Shown here: piece by piece, positions 58,336 to 64,000 of the stretch
Layout of the letters: each line of letters begins with the position of its first letter
How positions within the stretch are numbered: position 1 is the stretch's first letter
Made by a program: the position numbers and the translations under genes
NCBI RefSeq assembly: GCF_000282635.1
Contig: NZ_AKIW01000005.1
Location: 42,617-106,616, forward strand
DNA length: 64,000 nt
Origin: Variovorax sp. CF313
GTDB taxonomy: Bacteria; Pseudomonadota; Gammaproteobacteria; Burkholderiales; Burkholderiaceae_C
Direction of reading: 5' to 3'
The notes under the pieces: model-generated
Databases searched by the model: none
What the model saw: the letters and a program-made list of their open reading frames with translations, nothing else
Told to the model about the DNA's origin: nothing

Positions 58336-58901
58336 GCGGGGATTTTCTTCCAGGTCCACACGCAGGCCACGCCCCCCACCACCAGCAGCACCCAGCCGAG
58401 CGGCATCTTGAGCACCACGATGGCCACGAACACCAGCGCCATGAAGGCGAGGCAGGCTGCGAAGCCCAGCGGGTGCTTGCGCAGCTGCGGCACCAGCTTG
58501 ATGCCGGTCGCGGCAATCAGTCCGCCCGACACCGCGCCCATGCCGCGCAGCGCCGCCGCCACTTGAGGGTTGCCCGCGTAGTGCGCGTACAGCACGGCCA
58601 GCGCGAGGATGACGACCATCGGAATGGCCAGCATGCCCGCCACGGCGGCGAGCGCTCCGCGCAGGCCGAAGTAGCGGTCGCCGATCATCAGGCCGAGGTT
58701 GATCACGTTGGGCCCCGGCATCACCTGCGCCACGGCCCAGTCTTCGAGGAACTGCTCGGGCGTGAGCCATTTCTTCTTCTCGACCATCTCGCGCTGGACG
58801 ATGGCGAGCACGCCGCCAAAGCCCTGCAGCGCGAGCCAGGTGAATGAAAGGAACAGGTCGCGTGGCGACTGGGGCTGGGCGGCGGGGGGAGACGGGTGCA
58901 T
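58332..58901 (-). CDS. Chromate transporter, first half-size subunit
   Basis: 189 residues. FLSFTWLALQGFGGVLAIVQREMVEKKKWLT is the CHR N-terminal signature and AVAQVMPGPNVINLGLMIG the PGPN motif. About six membrane helices. Paired and translationally coupled with the next half-size gene, as usual for short-chain CHR proteins. Divergent from the YihY-like gene. Confidence 0.87.
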   Translation of the reverse strand: MHPSPPAAQPQSPRDLFLSFTWLALQGFGGVLAIVQREMVEKKKWLTPEQFLEDWAVAQVMPGPNVINLGLMIGDRYFGLRGALAAVAGMLAIPMVVILALAVLYAHYAGNPQVAAALRGMGAVSGGLIAATGIKLVPQLRKHPLGFAACLAFMALVFVAIVVLKMPLGWVLLVVGGVACVWTWKKIPA

Positions 58902-58986
58902 GTGGAGCGATTATCGTAGGCAGGCTTTCAACTTGCCGGGCAACGGACTGACACGGCACCGGGCGGCTTCACTGAGAAACTTCGGC

Positions 58987-59910
58987 ATGCTCATGCAACT
59001 GCGCGCACTCTTCGATCTTTGCCAGCGGGCCTTCAATTCCTGGTCGAACGACTACGCGCCGAGCATGGGCGCGGCGCTGGCGTACTACACGGTGTTCTCG
59101 ATCGCGCCGCTGCTGCTGATCGTGATCTCGGTGGCCGGCCTGGTGTTCGGGGAAGAGGCCGCGCGCGGCGAGATCTTCGCGCAGCTCGCCGGGCTCATGG
59201 GTGCACAGGGCGCGGCGGCGGTGCAGGGCATGCTGCAGGCCGTCAACAAGCCGGCCGAGGGCATCGTCGCGACGGCGATCGGGGTCGGGTTGCTGGTGGT
59301 GGGCGCCACCACCGTCTTCGGCGAGCTGCAGGATGCGCTCGACCGCATCTGGCGCGCGCCGGCCCGCGCCAAGAACAGGGGGCTGTTCAACCTGCTGCGC
59401 GTGCGGCTGCTGTCGTTCGGCATGATCATGGGCATCGGCTTCCTGCTCATGGTGTCGCTGGTGGCGAGCGCGGCACTCGCGGCGCTGGGCAAGTGGTGGT
59501 CGCCGGTGTTCGGCCCCTGGGAGGCGGCGGCGCAGGCCGTCAACTTCGTCTTCAGCTTCGCGATGGTGACGGTGATCTTCGCGATGATCTACAAGATCAT
59601 GCCGCGCGCCAGGGTGCAGTGGCGCGACGTGTGGATCGGGGCAGGCGTCACTGCGCTGCTCTTCACCGTGGGCAAGCACCTCATCGGGCTGTACATCGGC
59701 AAGAGCAGCGTCGCCTCGGGCTACGGGGCCGCGGGCTCGCTGGTGGTGGTGCTGGTGTGGGTGTACTACTCGGCGCAGATCTTCCTGCTGGGAGCCGAGT
59801 TCACCTGGGTCTATGCGCGCACCTACGGCTCGATGAAGGATACCAAGGGCGCGGGCGACCTGAATCCGTCCCCGACGCGCGAAGCGCCGCTTCCACACAA
59901 CGACGCCTGA
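58987..59910 (+). CDS. YihY/BrkB-family membrane protein
   Basis: 307 residues from the ATG at 58987 (a second ATG two codons later is possible). Six membrane helices; family motifs APSMGAALAYYTVFSIAPLLL and GAAGSLVVVLVWVYYSAQIFLLGAEFTWVYA, the latter being the most conserved YihY block. Formerly annotated as ribonuclease BN by mistake. Its function is unclear. Confidence 0.87.
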   Translation: MLMQLRALFDLCQRAFNSWSNDYAPSMGAALAYYTVFSIAPLLLIVISVAGLVFGEEAARGEIFAQLAGLMGAQGAAAVQGMLQAVNKPAEGIVATAIGVGLLVVGATTVFGELQDALDRIWRAPARAKNRGLFNLLRVRLLSFGMIMGIGFLLMVSLVASAALAALGKWWSPVFGPWEAAAQAVNFVFSFAMVTVIFAMIYKIMPRARVQWRDVWIGAGVTALLFTVGKHLIGLYIGKSSVASGYGAAGSLVVVLVWVYYSAQIFLLGAEFTWVYARTYGSMKDTKGAGDLNPSPTREAPLPHNDA

Positions 59911-59913
59911 GCG

Positions 59914-60465
59914 TCAGCCGGCAAAGCCGCCTTCGTCGAGAAAGCGCTGTTCTTCCGCCGTGCTGCTGCGACCGAGCATCCTGTTGCGGTGCGGAAAACG
60001 GCCGAAGCGCGCAATGATGTCGCGGTGCAGCACTGCATAGCGCTGCGTGTTGGCGTCGAGCGCCGCGTTGAGTTCGACCGAGCGCTCCTGCTCGGCCAGC
60101 ACCTCGGAGTGCATGAAGGGCAGGTAGAAGAAGGGGCGCAGCGCCGGCTCGCACTGCCGGTCGAAGCCCGCAGCTACCGCCTGCTTCGCCACGGCCAGCG
60201 CCTTGCCATCGGTAGCCAGCATGTGCGGATTGCCGCGCCAGGTGTTGCGAGGGAACTGGTCGAGCAGCACCAGAAGGGCCAGCGCACCTTCGGCATCGGA
60301 CGCCCAGTGGTCGAGCTCGCCGCGGGCTGCAGCCTGATGGGCTTGCGAGAAGCGGGCGGAGAAATCGGCGTCGAAGGAATCATTCTTGGCGAACCAGCGG
60401 CCGGGACCGGCTTCGCGCCAGAAATCGGCCACGTCGCGGGCGCTGGGAAGGGGGGTGGAAGTCAT
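59914..60465 (-). CDS. DUF924 family protein
   Basis: 183 residues from ATG with GGAAGAGA upstream. DUF924 features: FWREAGPGRWFAKNDSFDADF, LVLLDQFPRNTWRGNP, and FHRNRMLGR-type motif RFPHRNRMLGRSSTAEE, all helical. Biochemical role unknown; family members are found throughout proteobacteria. Convergent with the YihY-like gene at a 3-base distance. Confidence 0.85.
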   Translation of the reverse strand: MTSTPLPSARDVADFWREAGPGRWFAKNDSFDADFSARFSQAHQAAARGELDHWASDAEGALALLVLLDQFPRNTWRGNPHMLATDGKALAVAKQAVAAGFDRQCEPALRPFFYLPFMHSEVLAEQERSVELNAALDANTQRYAVLHRDIIARFGRFPHRNRMLGRSSTAEEQRFLDEGGFAG

Positions 60466-60582
60466 CGCCGCATTCTCTTCCAGCCGCCTGGGCGCCATCA
60501 AAGTCGGGGTGGTGGCCGACAAGACAAGAACCGCGGCGCTGCCTATGCTGTGGAGGTTTTCATAACTCAGGAGATCAAGCTC

Positions 60583-61032
60583 ATGACCAACTATGGCACT
60601 CTTTTGCGCGCAGCTCTCGTCACCGCGGTGGCCAGTGCCGCGCTGGTCGGCTGCGGGATGATGTCGAAGTCGAACGTGGCGAGCTTCAGCGGCGCGATGA
60701 ACGCGGCCAGCGAAGTCCCGCCCAACATGACGCGCGGCAGCGGCATGGCCGAGGCCTGGCTCAACCGCGACACCAACGTGCTCAAGTACAAGATCACCTA
60801 CAGCGGCCTGAGCGGCCCGGCCACCATGGCGCACTTCCACGGCCCGGCCGCCGCCGGCGCCAATGCCGGCGTGGTGCTGCCCTTCGCCAACCCGGCGAGC
60901 CCGATCGAAGGCCAGGCCACGCTCACGCCGGCACAGGCCGCCGACCTGGCTGCGGGCAAGTGGTACGCCAACGTGCACACCGCCGCCAACCCGGGCGGCG
61001 AGATCCGCGGACAGATGCTGCCGAAGATGTGA
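60583..61032 (+). CDS. CHRD-domain lipoprotein
   Basis: 149 residues with AGGAG before the ATG. Lipoprotein signal ending ALVGC (Cys24). CHRD (chordin-like) domain follows: NAASEVPPNMTRGSGMAEAWL, MAHFHGPAAAGANAGVVLPF and YANVHTAANPGGEIRGQML, with conserved His motifs. Function unknown; bacterial CHRD proteins are exported and often bind surface structures. Confidence 0.88.
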   Translation: MTNYGTLLRAALVTAVASAALVGCGMMSKSNVASFSGAMNAASEVPPNMTRGSGMAEAWLNRDTNVLKYKITYSGLSGPATMAHFHGPAAAGANAGVVLPFANPASPIEGQATLTPAQAADLAAGKWYANVHTAANPGGEIRGQMLPKM

Positions 61033-61095
61033 CATCGTTCCGGGGCGGCAAGCCCTGGTCAGGTTGGCGTCGCGGGGCTGGTGTCAAATGAACGA

Positions 61096-62301
61096 ATGAC
61101 GACACCACCCAAGAAGAAAATCCGTGCCGCCTCCAAACCCCTCGACCCATTCGCTTCGCGCCGCGAAGACATGCGCACCGCCCGCAAGGCGCTGGTGCTG
61201 CAGGGCGGGGGCGCGCTCGGCGCTTACCAGGCCGGCGTGTATGCAGCGCTCAGCGAAACCGAACTGCAGCCGCACTGGATCGCCGGCGTTTCCATTGGGG
61301 CCATCAACGCGGCGCTGATCGCGGGCAATGCGCCCGAACGCCGGGTCGACCGGCTGCGCGAGTTCTGGCACCTGGTGTCTTCGGGTCCTTCGCAGCGCCT
61401 GCCTTCATGGCTCGGCGACCGGGCCACGCAGAACCAGTACAGCGCGACGATGGCCTCGCTGCTCGGCATTCCGGGCTTCTTCGAACCGCGCTACTCGCCG
61501 GCCTTCCTGATGGGCGGCGCGGCGCCGCTGCTGAGCTACTACGACACCTCGCCGCTGAAGGCCACGCTCGAACGGCTTGTGGACTTCGACCGCATCAACG
61601 CCTGCGAAGCGCGCTTCAGCGTAGGCGCGGTCAATGTGCGCACCGGCAACTCGGTGTACTTCGACAACACGCGCCAGCGCATCGGGCCCGAGCACATCAT
61701 GGCCAGCGGCGCGCTGCCGCCGGGTTTCGCACCGGTCAGCATCGACGGCGACGACTACTGGGACGGCGGCATCGTGTCGAACACGCCGCTGCAGTATGTG
61801 CTCGACATGCACCCGCGCTCCGAACCGCTGGTGGTGCTGCAGGTCGACCTGTTCAATGCGCGTGGCGAGATGCCGCGCACCATGGCGGGCGTGATGGAGC
61901 GGCAGAAGGACATCACCTACTCGAGCCGCACCCGCATGAACACCGACGCGCTGGCCGCCAACATGAACCTGCAGCAGGCGATTGCCGACCTGATCTCCAA
62001 GCTGCCGGCCAGCCTGCGCAACGACCCGAGCGTGCTCGCGGTGCAATCGCAGCTGACGCACCAGCCGATCGACATCTTCCATCTGATCTACCGTGACAAG
62101 CCCTACGAGCTGGAGTCGAAGGACTACGAGTTCTCGCGCGCCGCGGTGGAAGAGCATTGGGAATCAGGTGCGCGCGACATGCGCAACACGCTGGCCCACC
62201 CCGAGACCCTGCGCGCCGACGCCACGGTCAATGGCGTGACCACCTTCGACCTCGGTGAACATGGCGCGGGGCGCGTCAAGCGGCCGGGCCTGTCGACATG
62301 A
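61096..62301 (+). CDS. Patatin-like phospholipase
   Basis: 401 residues from the ATG at MTTPPKKK; an in-frame GTG at 61081 is an alternative. Patatin fold: oxyanion loop GGGALGAYQAG near 37-47, nucleophile S66 in GVSIG, and catalytic aspartate in DYWDGG near 220. A C-terminal DUF3734-like part follows. It lies upstream of adc and bdhA on the same strand. In Legionella the bdhA-patD operon unites a similar patatin with 3-hydroxybutyrate dehydrogenase, supporting a link with PHB or lipid use. Confidence 0.87.
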   Translation: MTTPPKKKIRAASKPLDPFASRREDMRTARKALVLQGGGALGAYQAGVYAALSETELQPHWIAGVSIGAINAALIAGNAPERRVDRLREFWHLVSSGPSQRLPSWLGDRATQNQYSATMASLLGIPGFFEPRYSPAFLMGGAAPLLSYYDTSPLKATLERLVDFDRINACEARFSVGAVNVRTGNSVYFDNTRQRIGPEHIMASGALPPGFAPVSIDGDDYWDGGIVSNTPLQYVLDMHPRSEPLVVLQVDLFNARGEMPRTMAGVMERQKDITYSSRTRMNTDALAANMNLQQAIADLISKLPASLRNDPSVLAVQSQLTHQPIDIFHLIYRDKPYELESKDYEFSRAAVEEHWESGARDMRNTLAHPETLRADATVNGVTTFDLGEHGAGRVKRPGLST

Positions 62302-62378
62302 CGATGAAGGTGCCTCGATTCAGCCGCGGCTAAGAAACCGGCGCCAGACTGGCTGCCACTTCAACAGGAGGAATGTCC

Positions 62379-63128
62379 ATGAACATTGAAGACGTGCGAC
62401 GAACGGCATTCGCGATGCCGTTGACCAGTCCCGCTTTTCCGCCCGGCCCGTACCGGTTCGCGCGGCGCGAATTTCTCGTCGTCACCTACAGCACCGACAT
62501 GGACGCTCTGCGCGCCGTGGTGCCCGAGCCGCTCGAAGTGGTCGAGCCGCTGGTCAAGTACGAATTCATCCGCATGCCCGACTCCACCGGCTTTGGCGAC
62601 TACACCGAGTCGGGCCAGGTCATTCCTGTGCAGCTGCGCACCGCCAGGGGCGTGGAGAAGGGCTCGTACGTGCACGCGATGTACCTCGACGACCATCCGC
62701 CGATTGCCGGCGGGCGCGAACTGTGGGGTTTTCCGAAGAAGCTGGCCTCGCCGGTGCTCGACTATGAGACCGACGTGGTGGTCGGCACGCTCGACTATGG
62801 CAAGGTGCGCGTGGCCAAGGCCACGATGGGCTTCAAGCACCGCACGCTCGAGCCCGAGCCCATCCTCGCGGGCATCGCGCAGCCGAACTTCCTGCTGAAG
62901 ATCATTCCGCACGTCGACGGCACGGCCCGCATCTGCGAGCTGGTGCGCTATCACATGGTCGACGTCACGCTGCACGGCGCGTGGGCCGGCCCGGCTTCGC
63001 TCGAACTGCATCCCCATGCACTGGCGCCGGTGGCCGACCTGCCGGTGCGCAAGGTTGAGTCCGCGGTGCACTACATCGCCGACATGACGCTGGCGCTGGG
63101 CACCGTCGAACACGACTATCTCGCCTGA
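62379..63128 (+). CDS. adc: Acetoacetate decarboxylase
   Basis: 249 residues from the second of two close ATGs, because AGGAGG (62367-62372) has the right spacing to it and touches the first. The Schiff-base lysine K120 and the neighbouring K121 stand in [10 protein letters not shown], matching the known Lys115/Lys116 pair. The following MGFKHR and [10 protein letters not shown] blocks also fit. It turns acetoacetate into acetone and CO2. Together with the bdhA gene downstream it could act on the same ketone-body pool. Confidence 0.88.
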   Translation: MNIEDVRRTAFAMPLTSPAFPPGPYRFARREFLVVTYSTDMDALRAVVPEPLEVVEPLVKYEFIRMPDSTGFGDYTESGQVIPVQLRTARGVEKGSYVHAMYLDDHPPIAGGRELWGFPKKLASPVLDYETDVVVGTLDYGKVRVAKATMGFKHRTLEPEPILAGIAQPNFLLKIIPHVDGTARICELVRYHMVDVTLHGAWAGPASLELHPHALAPVADLPVRKVESAVHYIADMTLALGTVEHDYLA

Positions 63129-63174
63129 CTCCCGCAGCCTCTTTCCCTCCCAACCCTCATCCAAGGAACTCACC

Positions 63175-63957
63175 ATGCAACTCAAGGACAAGGTCGCCTA
63201 CATCACCGGCTCGGCCAGCGGCATCGGCAAGGAAATCGCCATCCTGTTCGCACAGGAAGGCGCGAAGATCATCATTGCCGACCTCAACAAGGAAGCGGCC
63301 GACGCTACCGCGGCCGAGCTCAAGGCCACGGGCGCGCTGGCCATTGGCGTAGGTGTCGACGTGACCAACGAAGACCAGGTCAATGCCTCGGTCGAAGAGG
63401 GCGCTGCGGCCTTCGGCGGGATCGACATCCTCATCAGCAACGCCGGCATCCAGATCGTTCACCCGGTGGAAGAGTTCAGCTTCGCCGACTGGAAGAAGAT
63501 GCTCGCCATTCACCTTGACGGGGCCTTCCTCACCACCAAGGCCTGCCTGAAGCACATGTACGCGCAGGGCCGCGGCGGCAGCGTGATCTACATGGGCTCG
63601 GTGCACTCGAAGGAAGCCTCTCTGCTGAAGGCGCCCTACGTGACGGCCAAGCACGGCCTCATCGGGCTGGCCAAGACTGTCGCGAAAGAAGGCGCCAAGC
63701 ACGGCGTGCGCGCGAACGTGATCTGCCCGGGCTTCGTGCGCACGCCGCTGGTGGAGAAGCAGATTCCCGAGCAGGCCAGGACGCTGGGCATCAGCGAGCA
63801 GGAAGTCATCAAGAACGTGATGCTGAAGGAAACGGTGGATGGCGAGTTCACGACCACGGAAGACGTGGCGCGCGTGGCGCTGCTGTTCGCGGGCTTCCCG
63901 ACGAATGCGCTCACCGGCCAGTCGCTGGTGGTGAGTCACGGCTGGTTCATGCAGTAA
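63175..63957 (+). CDS. bdhA: 3-hydroxybutyrate dehydrogenase (SDR)
   Basis: 260 residues, NAD-dependent short-chain dehydrogenase. Cofactor motif TGSASGIG at the N-terminus, NAG motif SNAGIQIV, and the catalytic Ser-Tyr-Lys in [11 protein letters not shown] and [26 protein letters not shown], and [17 protein letters not shown] are typical of BdhA. It links 3-hydroxybutyrate and acetoacetate in PHB degradation. Last gene of the patatin-adc-bdhA set, 46 bases after adc. Confidence 0.92.
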   Translation: MQLKDKVAYITGSASGIGKEIAILFAQEGAKIIIADLNKEAADATAAELKATGALAIGVGVDVTNEDQVNASVEEGAAAFGGIDILISNAGIQIVHPVEEFSFADWKKMLAIHLDGAFLTTKACLKHMYAQGRGGSVIYMGSVHSKEASLLKAPYVTAKHGLIGLAKTVAKEGAKHGVRANVICPGFVRTPLVEKQIPEQARTLGISEQEVIKNVMLKETVDGEFTTTEDVARVALLFAGFPTNALTGQSLVVSHGWFMQ

Positions 63958-63961
63958 CTGT

Positions 63962-64000
63962 TGCTCGTCCCCAGGCTGCGCGCACTTCGTGTCGCTTCGC
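63962..64000. repeat. Possible start of a second dispersed Comamonadaceae-type repeat (truncated by window edge)
   Basis: The last 39 bases after bdhA (GTCCCCAGGCTGCGCGCAC and on to CTTCGC) look like the left half of a short repeated element common between genes in this family, by memory. The rest lies outside the window, so it cannot be tested here. Confidence 0.25.

Noticed and set aside
59900..59925. Short inverted repeat GACGC/GCGTC between the YihY and DUF924 genes as a terminator
   Set aside because: The stem is only 5 bp, contains a stop codon and has no T-run.

Overview
This window looks like ordinary chromosome from a GC-rich betaproteobacterium of the Comamonadaceae, most like Variovorax. 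Three things suggest this. Coding is dense, with strong G/C third-position bias. The gene orders are betaproteobacterial: aceE-aceF-lpdA, odhA-odhB-odhL-zapE, and scpB-rluB-ndk-rlmN-pilW-rodZ-ispG-hisS-yfgM-bamB-der-hfq-hflX-hflK-hflC-hisZ-purA. Both 2-oxoacid dehydrogenase complexes have their own E3. I see no rRNA, tRNA, CRISPR array, phage, insertion sequence or plasmid function, and no gene-free stretch longer than about 250 bases. The genus is inferred from family resemblance, not from a search.

Left part (1-22.1 kb): a truncated PAS sensor kinase on the minus strand faces away from the pyruvate dehydrogenase operon (aceE, aceF, a proteasome/HslV-like peptidase, and lpdA with its own lipoyl domain), which ends at a strong terminator. 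Accessory metabolic genes follow: a NlpC/P60 hydrolase, a PQQ-type sugar dehydrogenase, a lipoprotein hydrolase, an isochorismatase-like hydrolase and propionyl-CoA synthetase. Then comes the 2-oxoglutarate dehydrogenase operon odhA-odhB-odhL, continuing into zapE and a coiled-coil periplasmic protein.

Middle part (22.1-46.7 kb): a PP2C phosphatase, a DUF465 protein coupled to a YoaA-type helicase, and bamD/rluD in a head-to-head pair lead into a long co-directional housekeeping series. It covers chromosome segregation (scpB), rRNA modification (rluD, rluB, rlmN), nucleotide supply (ndk, purA, a phosphoribosyltransferase), type IV pilus and cell shape (pilW, rodZ), isoprenoids (ispG), histidine metabolism and charging (hisS, hisZ), outer-membrane assembly (bamB, bamD), ribosome GTPases (der, hflX), hfq and the HflKC complex. 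Many joints are ATGA/GTGA overlaps or gaps of a few bases.

Right part (46.7-64 kb): a looser accessory region. It holds a VOC protein next to an AraC-type regulator with two frameshifts, a MetC-like lyase, a divergent tesA/ybbA pair, a membrane protein with two L7/L12-CTD-like helices, rlmB, a geranylgeranyl-reductase-like flavoprotein, and a divergent XRE-cupin regulator/acetyltransferase pair with a palindromic operator candidate. After these come DUF3237, an aldo/keto reductase, a split chromate transporter, YihY, DUF924, a CHRD lipoprotein, and a patatin-adc-bdhA cluster for ketone-body/polyhydroxybutyrate metabolism.

The most unusual items are the proteasome-like peptidase translationally coupled to lpdA, preceded by a three-hairpin repeat that supplies and can mask its ribosome-binding site; the XRE operator/promoter; the double-frameshifted AraC gene; and the duplicated L7/L12-CTD-like membrane protein.
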